Positions 1 through 9,667 of a DNA stretch of 32,429 nt are shown here, piece by piece. The first letter of the stretch is position 1. Each line of letters starts with the position of its first letter. Source of the DNA: an uncultured beta proteobacterium (GTDB lineage: Bacteria; Pseudomonadota; Gammaproteobacteria; Burkholderiales; Burkholderiaceae); contig CAIMPQ010000089.1 in the NCBI GenBank assembly GCA_903843315.1, positions 1 to 32,429 of the forward strand, read 5' to 3'. A model generated the notes under the pieces. That model was given only the letters and a program-made list of their open reading frames with translations, had not been told where the DNA came from and did not search any database. Both the position numbers and the translations under genes were made by a program.

Positions 1-402
1 ACCTTGTGATTCTTCGAGAGGATTTAAATCCTCACGCTGCATATTCTCCACCAAAGCCATTGCAGCAGCGGCTTGATCATCCGCCCCAGAAACCAAAACA
101 GGAACCTCTGTGAGACCAGCAATCATGGCTGCACGAAAGCGTCGCTCACCTGCAATGATTTCATATTTACCTGCGCCAACCAAACGCACTAACAAGGGCT
201 GCATCACACCCTGCTCGCGAATGCTTTCTGCCAATTCTTGTAATGCGCCCGCTTCCATCTTTTGGCGTGGTTGGTATTTGCCAGCTTGAAGCGCATTTAG
301 TGGCAAACGATTTATTTCAGAGGAGGCATTTTCATTCTGCGCTTTCTCTCCGAGCAGGGCCTCTAATCCTCTGCCTAAACCTTTTTTCTTAATCGCAACC
401 AT
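1..402 (-). CDS. parB: ParB-family chromosome partitioning protein (partial; N-terminal part, C-terminus outside window)
   Basis: Reverse-strand translation from ATG at 402: MVAIKKKGLGRGLEALLGEK...INRLPLNALQAGKYQPRQKM...VGAGKYEIIAGERRFRAAMIAGLTEVPVLV, with the classic ParB GRGLEALLG and GERRFRAA motifs. Directly downstream of parA. Confidence 0.97.
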   Translation of the reverse strand, partial: MVAIKKKGLGRGLEALLGEKAQNENASSEINRLPLNALQAGKYQPRQKMEAGALQELAESIREQGVMQPLLVRLVGAGKYEIIAGERRFRAAMIAGLTEVPVLVSGADDQAAAAMALVENMQREDLNPLEESQG

Positions 403-423
403 CTTTTTTATTCTTCCAAAAAA

Positions 424-1194
424 TTACATTTGTTTAATGCGTTCAACCATCTCAACGCCAAACTCTAAATACGCTTTTGCGCCACGTGATGACTTATCAA
501 AAGCTACGCCAGGAAGCCCATAAGATGGGGCTTCCGCTAGACGTACATTACGCGGAATAATAGTCTTAAATACCTTGTCGCCGAAATGCTCAAGCAGTTG
601 ATCAGACACCTGTTGCTGCAAGGTCATGCGTGAATCAAACATCACTCGTAGCAAGCCGATAATGACAAGGTCAGGATTTAAATTGGCATGCACTTGTTTG
701 ATCGTGTTCACCAAATCAGACAAACCTTCTAAAGCAAAATATTCACACTGCATTGGAACGATGACGCCATTTGCTGCGCACAATCCGTTTAGGGTTAATA
801 AAGACAAGGCGGGAGGGCAGTCAATCAAAATGAAGTCGTAGTCATTTGCAACCTGTGCAAGCGCTTCTTTTAGCCGTGACTCACGTGAATCTAAATCTAC
901 TAATTCAATCTCTGCGCCTGCTAAGTCGCGATTTGCTGGCAACACGTCATACCCAGAACTCTCACAACGTTGCGCACAGTCTTTTATAGAAGCCAGTCCG
1001 ATCAATACTTGGTAAACGCTAGTCTTTAATTGCGCCTTTTCAACACCCGAACCCATCGTTGCATTGCCTTGTGGATCTAAGTCCACAAGCAAAACGCGCT
1101 GCTGTAGTCCTGCTAAGCCAGCGGCCAAATTAACAGCCGTAGTTGTCTTACCAACCCCGCCCTTTTGATTTGCAATACAAAATATTTTTGCCAT
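424..1194 (-). CDS. parA: ParA/Soj-family chromosome partitioning ATPase
   Basis: MAKIFCIANQKGGVGKTTTAVNLAAGL deviant Walker A; DYDFILIDCPPALSLLTLNGL; adjacent to parB. Confidence 0.97.
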   Translation of the reverse strand: MAKIFCIANQKGGVGKTTTAVNLAAGLAGLQQRVLLVDLDPQGNATMGSGVEKAQLKTSVYQVLIGLASIKDCAQRCESSGYDVLPANRDLAGAEIELVDLDSRESRLKEALAQVANDYDFILIDCPPALSLLTLNGLCAANGVIVPMQCEYFALEGLSDLVNTIKQVHANLNPDLVIIGLLRVMFDSRMTLQQQVSDQLLEHFGDKVFKTIIPRNVRLAEAPSYGLPGVAFDKSSRGAKAYLEFGVEMVERIKQM

Positions 1195-1201
1195 AGCTGC
1201 T

Positions 1202-1882
1202 TTAGAATTTTTCTGAAGGGGAAAGGATAGATTTTCTCATGGGGGTTAAGACTAAAAGCCGTCTCTCCACTGCTAAATTGGGAATATGTAGGGGTTCATC
1301 GGCCAATAATCGCCAATCATCCATGCAAACCGCTTGCATCTCTTCGTCTGCCCGCTTCGCTTTCATTGCAAAAACAAGGCCATCTGGCTTCAAAAGGGGC
1401 AAAGAAAGCTCTAAAAAGCGCGCAAGGCTAGTAAAGGCGCGAGAAATTACCGCATCAAATTGACCTGATTGTTGCGTTGCAACATATTCAACCCGCTCGC
1501 TCAAAACTGCAATATTTTTTAATTTCAACTTTCCGCGCACATGCTGTAAAAAAGCGGTCTTTTTTCTAACTGCCTCAATTAAGGTTAAGTGCCATCCTGA
1601 CTGCACAATGGCAATAGGGATAGCAGGCAAACCACCGCCTGATCCTAGGTCAGCAATTTTAGGATTGGGGCCCTTTAGAAATTGTCTTAAAATAGGTAAA
1701 ACTGCAATAGAATCAATAAGATGCAATCGAATAGAATCCTTCTCGCCCTCAATAGCCGTTAGATTGTGAACCTGGTTCCAACGGCTCATTTCTTGCAAAA
1801 AGAGCTCTAGATCAGCAATATTGGTTTCACTTAAATTTAAGCCAAAATTCTGAATACCCAAAGCAAGCAAGCTCTCACTCAT
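1202..1882 (-). CDS. rsmG: 16S rRNA (guanine527-N7)-methyltransferase RsmG (GidB)
   Basis: [47 protein letters not shown] motifs; overlaps mnmG stop by 4 bp (ATGA). Confidence 0.96.
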   Translation of the reverse strand: MSESLLALGIQNFGLNLSETNIADLELFLQEMSRWNQVHNLTAIEGEKDSIRLHLIDSIAVLPILRQFLKGPNPKIADLGSGGGLPAIPIAIVQSGWHLTLIEAVRKKTAFLQHVRGKLKLKNIAVLSERVEYVATQQSGQFDAVISRAFTSLARFLELSLPLLKPDGLVFAMKAKRADEEMQAVCMDDWRLLADEPLHIPNLAVERRLLVLTPMRKSILSPSEKF

Positions 1883-3798
1883 GAAGTTTCCTGGGTGCGC
1901 CCTAAACCTTTTTTAAGATGCACCAAAAGCAAAGAAAGGGCTGCTGGGGTAACACCAGAAATCCTGCCAGCCTGGCCCAGCGTGGCAGGCTTATGTAAGT
2001 TGAGCTTTTGTTGCACTTCTTTAGATAAGCCCACTACTTGCGTGTAATCTAACACCTCTGGTAGAGGGAAGGTTTCGTTATGCTCTTGACGTGCAATTTC
2101 AGCTGCCTGGCGCTCAATATATCCCTGATATTTCACGGAAATCTCAACCTGGTCACTAATTTGAGATGCTAGACCAATGTCATCATCCAAACTATCTGGG
2201 GCCCACAAGCCTTCGCCAAGGCTGGTAATTGCCTCATAGGTAACGCCTGGACGCCTTAAAAGCTCAGTCAAACTACATTCATGGGAGAGGTCTTGACCCA
2301 GTAATTGAGAAACTAGGGCGGCTGTCTCATGCTTTGGCCCAATCCAAATATCCTGCAAACGAGATGTTTCACGTGAAACAGCCTCTTGTTTTCTGCAAAA
2401 TACTTCCCAACGATGGTCATCTACTAGTCCTAAATCACGACCAATTGCCGTTAAACGCATGTCGGCATTGTCTTCCCGCAAACTTAGACGATATTCTGCG
2501 CGGCTGGTAAACATACGATAGGGCTCTTGAACGCCACGGGTGATAAGGTCATCAACCAAGACACCAATATAAGACTCGCTACGCTTAGGCAGCCAAGGCG
2601 CCTTGCCTTTAGAGGCTAAACCGGCATTAATGCCAGCCAACATCCCTTGGGCAGCAGCCTCTTCATAACCAGTAGTACCATTAATTTGCCCGGCAAAGTA
2701 GAGTCCACCGATCACTTTTGTCTCTAGACTGTGCCGCAATTGGCGTGGATCAAAGAAGTCATACTCAATCGCATAGCCAGGGCGAACGATAACGGCAGCT
2801 TCCAGGCCACGAATACTGCGCACTAAGTCCCACTGAACGTCAAAGGGAAGGCTGGTAGAGATTCCATTGGGATAAAACTCGTTTGTAGTTAAGCCTTCAG
2901 GCTCCAAAAAGATCTGATGGCTATTTCTAGAGGCGAAACGATGAATTTTGTCTTCAATGGAAGGGCAATACCGCGGACCAACCCCTTCAATCACGCCCGT
3001 ATACATTGGCGAACGATCTAAGCCGCCACGAATAATGTCATGGGTTTGCTCATTTGTATGTGAAATCCAACAAGGAACCTGCCTTGGATGTTGTTCTGGG
3101 CGCCCTAAATAGGAAAAAACGGGCACTGGATCAAGGTCGCCGGGCTGCTCTAGCATGACTGAAAAATCAATCGTGCGGCCATCAATACGGGGTGGGGTAC
3201 CCGTTTTTAATCTACCCTGGGGAAGTTTTAGCTCTTTTAATCGGGCAGATAGGGATACGGCTGCCGGATCACCAGCTCGCCCCCCAGCGTAATTATTTAA
3301 GCCAACATGAATCTTTCCATCCAAAAAGGTTCCTGCTGTTAACACTACCTTTTTGGCCATGAATTCCAAACCCATTTGGGTAACCACACCCTGAATTTCA
3401 TCACCCTTAACCAAAAGATCATCAACTGCAGCCTGGAAAAGGCTTAAATTAGGCTGGTTTTCTAGGCGGCGTCTAATGGCGGCTTTATATAAAACCCGAT
3501 CTCCTTGAGCACGGGTAGCACGAACAGCTGGTCCCTTACTTGAATTGAGAATCCGGAACTGGATTCCTGCCTCATCCGTTGCGGCAGCCATAGCGCCACC
3601 CATGGCATCAATCTCTTTAACCAAATGGCCTTTGCCAATACCACCAATGGAAGGATTGCAGCTCATAGCGCCTAAATTTTCAATGCTATGAGTAATTAAT
3701 AGGGTGTCACAACCCATGCGTGCCGAGGCGAGGGCAGCTTCAGTCCCGGCATGACCGCCGCCGACTATGATGACATCGAAACTTTTGGAATAACGCAT
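1879..3798 (-). CDS. mnmG: tRNA uridine-5-carboxymethylaminomethyl(34) synthesis enzyme MnmG (GidA)
   Basis: [96 protein letters not shown]. Confidence 0.98.
   Translation of the reverse strand: MRYSKSFDVIIVGGGHAGTEAALASARMGCDTLLITHSIENLGAMSCNPSIGGIGKGHLVKEIDAMGGAMAAATDEAGIQFRILNSSKGPAVRATRAQGDRVLYKAAIRRRLENQPNLSLFQAAVDDLLVKGDEIQGVVTQMGLEFMAKKVVLTAGTFLDGKIHVGLNNYAGGRAGDPAAVSLSARLKELKLPQGRLKTGTPPRIDGRTIDFSVMLEQPGDLDPVPVFSYLGRPEQHPRQVPCWISHTNEQTHDIIRGGLDRSPMYTGVIEGVGPRYCPSIEDKIHRFASRNSHQIFLEPEGLTTNEFYPNGISTSLPFDVQWDLVRSIRGLEAAVIVRPGYAIEYDFFDPRQLRHSLETKVIGGLYFAGQINGTTGYEEAAAQGMLAGINAGLASKGKAPWLPKRSESYIGVLVDDLITRGVQEPYRMFTSRAEYRLSLREDNADMRLTAIGRDLGLVDDHRWEVFCRKQEAVSRETSRLQDIWIGPKHETAALVSQLLGQDLSHECSLTELLRRPGVTYEAITSLGEGLWAPDSLDDDIGLASQISDQVEISVKYQGYIERQAAEIARQEHNETFPLPEVLDYTQVVGLSKEVQQKLNLHKPATLGQAGRISGVTPAALSLLLVHLKKGLGRTQETS
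2365..2380. promoter_or_regulatory. parS site (ParB-binding), inside mnmG coding sequence
   Basis: Perfect 16-bp palindrome TGTTTCACGTGAAACA, identical to the conserved bacterial parS consensus. Confidence 0.95.
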
Positions 3799-3837
3799 GA
3801 TTTGCCTCTGATAGGGCGATGATCATAGCATTTTGTT

Positions 3838-3853
3838 TGTTTCACGTGAAACA
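3838..3853. promoter_or_regulatory. parS site (ParB-binding), intergenic upstream of mnmG
   Basis: Second perfect copy of TGTTTCACGTGAAACA. Confidence 0.95.
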
Positions 3854-3904
3854 AAAAATCACAAAAACCAGGAAGGTTAAAGGATGGCCTCCCAAGTGGC
3901 TGAT

Positions 3905-4654
3905 TTAATTCAGGAAATAGGCATTCCAAGCAGACTTAAGAATTAGCGCCGTCACGATAACCAAGAAAGCCTTTCTAACAAAGGTGCTGCCATGTTTAAT
4001 TGCTAATCGGCTGCCAAATTGACTGCCCGCAATATTGGCAATCATCATGGCAAAACCCAGTGGCCAATTGATTTGTCCTAGACTAGCCAGCATCAAGATT
4101 GCCGCCAAATTAGTAGCGACATTAACTAGCTTAGTTGCAGCCGAGGCATGTAAAAAATCGAAGCCAAAGAAGCGCACGAAACCAAACAATAAAAAGCTGC
4201 CAGTGCCGGGGCCAAAGAAACCATCATAAAAACCAATGGTTAAACCAAGAACAACCCCTTTGACTTGTTGATAGCGCCCAACTGCTTTGGGTGCATGCGC
4301 TTCTCCAAGCGATGGTTGAAACCAGGTATACAACAACAAAAATAGCAATACGAATGGCAGGGCCTTACGCAATGGCTCCGCGGGAAAATTGCTAACTGCA
4401 TTTGCGCCAATCAAAGAGCCAATAAAGCCAGCAACAATTGCTGGCCCTACAACAGCCCACGGCAAAGAAACATGACGTAAATATCTACGGGCAGCATTTA
4501 AAGTTCCCCCAACTGCAGATACTTTGTTGGTAGCAAGCAATGTTGCTGGGGGCGCATCAGGATAGGCAGCAAATAAAGCAGGCACCTGAATCAGGCCACC
4601 GCCGCCCGCTACTGCATCAACCAGGCCGGCGAAAAACGCCATCGCTAAAAGCAA
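3905..4654 (-). CDS. TSUP (TauE/SafE) family membrane permease
   Basis: LLAMAFFAGLVDAVAGGGGLIQVPALF...LLATNKVSAVGGTLNAARRYLR; GFYDGFFGPGTGSFLLFGFVRFFGFDFLHASAATKLVN is a typical TSUP repeat signature. Start uncertain (TTG at 4654; in-frame hydrophobic residues continue upstream). Confidence 0.88.
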   Translation of the reverse strand: MLLAMAFFAGLVDAVAGGGGLIQVPALFAAYPDAPPATLLATNKVSAVGGTLNAARRYLRHVSLPWAVVGPAIVAGFIGSLIGANAVSNFPAEPLRKALPFVLLFLLLYTWFQPSLGEAHAPKAVGRYQQVKGVVLGLTIGFYDGFFGPGTGSFLLFGFVRFFGFDFLHASAATKLVNVATNLAAILMLASLGQINWPLGFAMMIANIAGSQFGSRLAIKHGSTFVRKAFLVIVTALILKSAWNAYFLN

Positions 4655-4747
4655 GGGCCAAATGTAAATTGAAAAGTCGATGAGTGTCTCTTTTAATTAA
4701 ATGAGTGCAGCGAAGGCGCCACACTAAAACCAAATAATAAAAGGAAA

Positions 4748-5677
4748 TTAATTTTTGTTTTTGAAGTGTGCCGTAATTTCACCAACAACGCCACGACGGA
4801 ATGCTAAAACGCAAATAACAAATATAAAGCCTGTTGCGATCGTGCTCCAAGAGCCAATGTTTGCCAAATAGTTCTGGAGGCCAACCACAATACCCGCACC
4901 GACCACAGGACCAAGAATGGTTCCCATGCCACCAAGCAATGTCATTAACACCACTTCACCCGACATATGCCAATGAATATCGGTCAAGGTTGCCAACTGG
5001 AATACCAAGGTCTTCATTGATCCAGCTAAGCCAGAAAGGGCAGCGGAAATGACAAATGACATGAGCTTGAAACGATCAACGTTATAACCAAGCGAAATTG
5101 CGCGTGGCTCATTTTCCCGAATTGCTTTGAGAACCTGGCCGAATGGCGAATGAACCGCGCGCATGATGATTGCAAATCCCAATAAGAAAACAGCCAATAC
5201 AAAGTAATACATTGCAACGTCATTTTTCAAGTCAATAAGACCAAACAACATTCCGCGGGGGACTCCCTGAATTCCATCCTCGCCACCAGTGAACGGAAGT
5301 TGAACTGCCAAGAAATAAACCATTTGCGAAAGGGCTAAAGTGACCATCGCAAAATAAATGCCTTGGCGACGAATCGCAAGCGAGCCAATTAAAAAACCAA
5401 GGGCGCCCGAACCAACTACGCCCAAAACAATTCCCAGCTCAGGGGAAAAGCCAGCCTCTTTGCATAAATACGCGGTGATATAGGCGGCAGTACCAAAAAA
5501 TGCTGCATGCCCGAAGGACAATAATCCGGTAAAACCAAGCAACAAGTTAAAAGCGCAGGCAAAAAGCGCGAAACACAAAACCTTCATTGCAAACACTAAG
5601 TAGATGAAGTTTTGGAATGGCAATAACAAAGCAATGAGGATCAAGATCCCATACAGCAGTTTGACTTTTGAGTTCAT
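4748..5677 (-). CDS. livM: Branched-chain amino acid-type ABC transporter permease (LivM family)
   Basis: CAFNLLLGFTGLLSFGHAAFFGTAAY, EVVLMTLLGGMGTILGPVVGA; next to livH-like gene. Confidence 0.9.
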   Translation of the reverse strand: MNSKVKLLYGILILIALLLPFQNFIYLVFAMKVLCFALFACAFNLLLGFTGLLSFGHAAFFGTAAYITAYLCKEAGFSPELGIVLGVVGSGALGFLIGSLAIRRQGIYFAMVTLALSQMVYFLAVQLPFTGGEDGIQGVPRGMLFGLIDLKNDVAMYYFVLAVFLLGFAIIMRAVHSPFGQVLKAIRENEPRAISLGYNVDRFKLMSFVISAALSGLAGSMKTLVFQLATLTDIHWHMSGEVVLMTLLGGMGTILGPVVGAGIVVGLQNYLANIGSWSTIATGFIFVICVLAFRRGVVGEITAHFKNKN

Positions 5678-5679
5678 GA

Positions 5680-6600
5680 TTATTTTTCCCGTCCAAACAG
5701 TCCAGCAGGACGAATCAACAGAACAATTGCCATAATCACAAAAATTACAACACCCGAAGCCTCTGGGTAGAAGACTTTAGTGAGGCCCTCGACGAGGCCG
5801 AGACCTAAGCCAGTCAGAATGGCGCCCATGATTGAGCCCATGCCACCAATTACCACCACTGCGAACACAACAATAATGAGGTTGGAGCCCATTAGTGGGT
5901 TCACCTGGAAAATGGGGGCGGCCAACACGCCAGCGAATCCAGCAAGACCAACGCCATAAGCATAAGCCAAAGAAATCATTAAAGGCACGTTGATGCCAAA
6001 CGCTTGAAGCAATTTGGGGTTTTCAGTCCCTGCGCGCAGATACGCGCCCAACTTGGTTCTTTCGATTACATACCAAGTAGAAAAACAAACCGTTAATGAA
6101 ATGATCACCACCCAAACACGGTACTTTGGCAAGATGATGCCAAGGGACTCCAAGGGAATCGCGCCTTGTAACAATTCTGGGGCTGGATAGCTCTCACCAG
6201 AAATTCCATACCAATGGCGGAACATGCCCTCAATAATTAAAGCCAAACCGAAAGTCAGCAGCAAGCCATACAAATGGTCAAGGTGATAAAGACGGCGCAG
6301 CATCGTGCGCTCCAAAATTAAGCCAAACCCTGCCATTACCAGGGGCACAACAATTAAAGCAAACCAGTAATTAATGGATAGCTCAGGGAAGCCAAGCCAC
6401 TGACTAATTTGAGTCAGCCCAATCCAAGCAACAAAAGCACCCATGGTGTATTGAGCACCATGTGCAAAATTAATGATATTGAGAAGGCCAAAAATAATGG
6501 CCAATCCCAAACTCAATATGGCGTAGAACGAGCCATTAATAAGCCCCACCAAGAGCTGGGCTACCAGCCCTTGAGGGGTAATTCCGAGAAGTTCGAACAT
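5680..6600 (-). CDS. livH: Branched-chain amino acid-type ABC transporter permease (LivH family)
   Basis: LLVGLINGSFYAILSLGLAIIFGLLNIINFAHGAQYTMGAF, VVVIGGMGSIMGAILTGLGLGLVEGL. Confidence 0.92.
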   Translation of the reverse strand: MFELLGITPQGLVAQLLVGLINGSFYAILSLGLAIIFGLLNIINFAHGAQYTMGAFVAWIGLTQISQWLGFPELSINYWFALIVVPLVMAGFGLILERTMLRRLYHLDHLYGLLLTFGLALIIEGMFRHWYGISGESYPAPELLQGAIPLESLGIILPKYRVWVVIISLTVCFSTWYVIERTKLGAYLRAGTENPKLLQAFGINVPLMISLAYAYGVGLAGFAGVLAAPIFQVNPLMGSNLIIVVFAVVVIGGMGSIMGAILTGLGLGLVEGLTKVFYPEASGVVIFVIMAIVLLIRPAGLFGREK

Positions 6601-6616
6601 GCTAGTTAAGGATCAA

Positions 6617-7843
6617 TTACTTGTTAGTAACCAACTTGCATCGCGACAATGAAAGTGGTTGAGTTGCTTCAGCAGCAGGAATCACTGCACGAACGTTGTA
6701 ATAGTCCCAAGGGCTTGTTGACTCAGAAGGTTTTTTTACCTCAAGCAGGTACATGTCATGCTCAAACTTACCATCTGCACGTATCTTGCCTTTGAAAAGG
6801 CCATCATCAATGTTGGTGGACTTCAGAGCCTTCATTACCGCCTGTGTATCAACAGTTCCAGCCTTTTGTACCGCATTTAAGTAGGCAAGAACTGAAGAGT
6901 AAACGCCTGCCTGAACGCTGGTAGGCATGCGCTTATGTTGCAAAATGAAGCGCTTAGAAAATGCGCGGGTTTTATCGTCTTTATCCCAGTAGAAGCCTTC
7001 TGTTAAATACATGCCTTGTGCAGCAGGCAAGCCTAAAGAATGCACGTCAGAAATAAACATGAGGAGCGGAACAACGGTTTGCTTTTTATTAATTCCAAAC
7101 TCAGAAGCCTGCTTCACACTATTAATAGTGTCTTGACCAGCATTTGCAAGGGCAACTACGTCTGCACCACTAGCTTGGGCCTTTAAGAGATAGGAAGAAA
7201 AATCGCTATTAGGAAAAGGGTGTTTGCTTGTACCTAAAACTTTGCCGCCGTTAGCCGTAACCACATTGGTTGAGTCTTTTTCTAAGGCCGCTCCAAATGC
7301 ATAGTCGGCAGTGATAAAGTACCAATTCTTTTTGCCCTGCTTTACTACGGCCTTAGCTGTGCCATTGGAAAGTGCATAGGTGTCATAAGTCCAGTGCACG
7401 TTATTAGCGGTGCATTTTTCATTGGTGATTGGCAATGAGGCTGCGCCAGAGACCAAAGTAATTTTGTTCTTTTGTTCGGCCACTTCCATTACAGCCAAAG
7501 CAACGTTGGTAGAAACCAGCTCAACAATCACATCAACACCATCTTTGTCGTACCACTCGCGCGCTTTGTTTGCAGCAATATCAGCCTTATTTTGATGATC
7601 GGCACTAACAAGCTCAATCTTTTTGCCAATAACAGTGCCGTCTTTAGAAAAATCGGCGATTGCCATTTTTGCTGCGATAACTGCTCCAGGACCAGCCAAA
7701 TCAGAATAGGTTGAAGAAAGGTCGGTCAATACACCAATCTTGACAACGCCACCGCTCGCTTTAGGTCCGCTTTGTGCAAAAACTGGATTTGAACCAAACA
7801 TGGTCGCCGCAACCAGACATGCGGTAATTTGCTTTAACTTCAT
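6617..7843 (-). CDS. ABC transporter periplasmic substrate-binding protein (LivK-like, PBP1 type); ligand unknown
   Basis: N-terminal signal peptide MKLKQITACLVAATMFGSNPVFAQ; VVKIGVLTDLSSTYSDLAGPGAVIAAKMAIADF; embedded in liv-type operon. Confidence 0.9.
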   Translation of the reverse strand: MKLKQITACLVAATMFGSNPVFAQSGPKASGGVVKIGVLTDLSSTYSDLAGPGAVIAAKMAIADFSKDGTVIGKKIELVSADHQNKADIAANKAREWYDKDGVDVIVELVSTNVALAVMEVAEQKNKITLVSGAASLPITNEKCTANNVHWTYDTYALSNGTAKAVVKQGKKNWYFITADYAFGAALEKDSTNVVTANGGKVLGTSKHPFPNSDFSSYLLKAQASGADVVALANAGQDTINSVKQASEFGINKKQTVVPLLMFISDVHSLGLPAAQGMYLTEGFYWDKDDKTRAFSKRFILQHKRMPTSVQAGVYSSVLAYLNAVQKAGTVDTQAVMKALKSTNIDDGLFKGKIRADGKFEHDMYLLEVKKPSESTSPWDYYNVRAVIPAAEATQPLSLSRCKLVTNK

Positions 7844-7865
7844 TTCTATCTCCTATCGAAAACTA

Positions 7866-8570
7866 CTAAACACCAAGATACTCATTTAATAAGGATGCTT
7901 TTTCAGCAAGTTCATTTTGCTGCACTACCTCAACAACGTTTCCGTGCTCAACTACATAATGACGATCAGCTAAAGGGGCGGCAAAGCGGAAGTTTTGCTC
8001 AACCAACACGATGGTGAAACCCTTGTTCCGCAAACTAGTAACTACTTCGCCAAGCTTTTGCACAATGACTGGGGCCAAGCCCTCGGTAATTTCATCGAGC
8101 AGTAGCAATTTAGCGCCTGTTCTTAAAATTCGAGCCATTGCCAACATCTGTTGCTCACCGCCAGACAACCTAGTTCCTGGGCTGTTCCGTCTTTCATAAA
8201 GGTTGGGGAACATTTCATAAATCTCATCCAAACCCATACCGCCAGGGGCAATCTCTGGCAACAATAGGAGATTCTCTTCGGTGCTTAGGCTTGCAAATAT
8301 CCCTCTTTCTTCTGGACAAAACCCAACGCCCAGACGAGCAATTCTGTAGGTGGGCATGGTGATGGTCTGGTGACCATAAATCTCCACCGAACCCGTTCTC
8401 TTGCTTGTTAGTCCTAAAATCGTTTTGAGGATTGTGCTACGGCCAGCGCCATTTCTACCGAGTAAGGTAACCACCTCGCCATCGCGCACAGCAAAATTCA
8501 CGCCATGAAGAATGTGCGATTCGCCATACCAAGACTCTAGGTTTTTAACTTCCAAAGCGATGGTGCTCAT
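7866..8570 (-). CDS. livF: Branched-chain amino acid-type ABC transporter ATP-binding protein (LivF family)
   Basis: LESWYGESHILHGVNF, GRNGAGRSTILKT (Walker A with R), LSGGEQQMLAMAR signature, LLLLDEITEGLAP Walker B. Confidence 0.92.
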   Translation of the reverse strand: MSTIALEVKNLESWYGESHILHGVNFAVRDGEVVTLLGRNGAGRSTILKTILGLTSKRTGSVEIYGHQTITMPTYRIARLGVGFCPEERGIFASLSTEENLLLLPEIAPGGMGLDEIYEMFPNLYERRNSPGTRLSGGEQQMLAMARILRTGAKLLLLDEITEGLAPVIVQKLGEVVTSLRNKGFTIVLVEQNFRFAAPLADRHYVVEHGNVVEVVQQNELAEKASLLNEYLGV

Positions 8571-9328
8571 AAGTTATCACCACCATGGCTGCCCATATAC
8601 GCCTCAACCACTAATGGGTTATTTGAGACCTCGCTATAAGAACCTTCAGCTAAAACTGACCCACGCTGTAATACCGTTATGCGGTCGGCAATAGAAGACA
8701 CAACCTTCATATTGTGCTCAACCATTAGGATCGTGCGCCCCTTGGCTACGCGATCAATCAATTCGGTGACGCGCTCTACATCCTCATGCCCCATGCCCTG
8801 TGTGGGCTCATCCAAGAGCATTAGCTCTGGCTCCATAGCCAAGGTGGTAGCGATTTCAAGCGCCCTTTTGCGCCCGTAGGCCAAATTAAGGGTATCTTCA
8901 TTAGCAAAGCCTTCCAGCCCCACTTCATGCAAAAGCTCCATAGCGCGTTCATTGAGTACATTAAGGGAGTCTCCTGATTTCCAAAAATGGAACTCGGTCC
9001 CCAATCCTCGCTGCAGTGCAACACGAACATTTTCCAAAACAGTTAAGTGAGGAAAAACCGCTGATATCTGAAAAGAGCGAATTACCCCCCGGCGAGCAAT
9101 TTGCGCTGGGGCTTCATTAGTGATATCTAAACCATTAAATAAGATTTGCCCACTACTGGGCACCAAGAACTTGGTCAGCAAATTAAAGCAAGTGGTTTTG
9201 CCCGCGCCATTTGGGCCGATCAAGGCATGAATGGTGCCCCTAGTGACATCTAGGTTCACGTCAGTAACGGCGGAAAACCCCTTAAAGGATTTTCCTAGTC
9301 CAATTGTTTTTAGTATTGTTTCTTGCAA
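8567..9328 (-). CDS. livG: Branched-chain amino acid-type ABC transporter ATP-binding protein (LivG family)
   Basis: GPNGAGKTTCFNLLTKFLVPSSGQILFNGLDIT; RSFQISAVFPHLTVLENVRVALQ; LLDEPTQGMGHEDVERV; 4-bp overlap with livF. Confidence 0.92.
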   Translation of the reverse strand: MQETILKTIGLGKSFKGFSAVTDVNLDVTRGTIHALIGPNGAGKTTCFNLLTKFLVPSSGQILFNGLDITNEAPAQIARRGVIRSFQISAVFPHLTVLENVRVALQRGLGTEFHFWKSGDSLNVLNERAMELLHEVGLEGFANEDTLNLAYGRKRALEIATTLAMEPELMLLDEPTQGMGHEDVERVTELIDRVAKGRTILMVEHNMKVVSSIADRITVLQRGSVLAEGSYSEVSNNPLVVEAYMGSHGGDNL

Positions 9329-9437
9329 TCTCTAACCCTCTACCCCCTACTTGGGAGCAAGAATATGAGGATACCTCAAGATAGCCTTGCTATATATAGC
9401 GATAACCCTAAACAAAATAAGGGGGGCGCCGAAAGTT

Positions 9438-9653
9438 CTAAGAGATTTTTTTGAATTGATGAATTGCGGTTTGAGCAAGGTCGTCTAGAACATCCATTGG
9501 CATCCGCTGCGCCCCCTGGACAATCATCAAAGCATAAGGTTTTGCAAGGGCTGAAGCTTCAGGGCACAAGCGCAACTCCTCGCCCTCTGCGGGTGATTGG
9601 CTGCGCCAATAATTAATTGCTGCTTCAAGCTCTTGAATAGTTACGTACAGCAT
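9438..9653 (-). CDS. DUF3717-like small conserved protein
   Basis: Start re-assigned to ATG at 9653, giving MLYVTIQELEAAINYWRSQSPAEGEELRLCPEASALAKPYALMIVQGAQRMPMDVL...; this avoids overlap with the SET gene. Resembles betaproteobacterial DUF3717 (from memory, no search run). Confidence 0.78.
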   Translation of the reverse strand: MLYVTIQELEAAINYWRSQSPAEGEELRLCPEASALAKPYALMIVQGAQRMPMDVLDDLAQTAIHQFKKIS

Positions 9654-9667
9654 TGGGGATTGTGGGT

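Noticed and set aside
877-892. parS-like TGACTCACGTGAATCT in parA
   Set aside because: Differs from consensus at four positions in the outer half-sites; likely coding coincidence.
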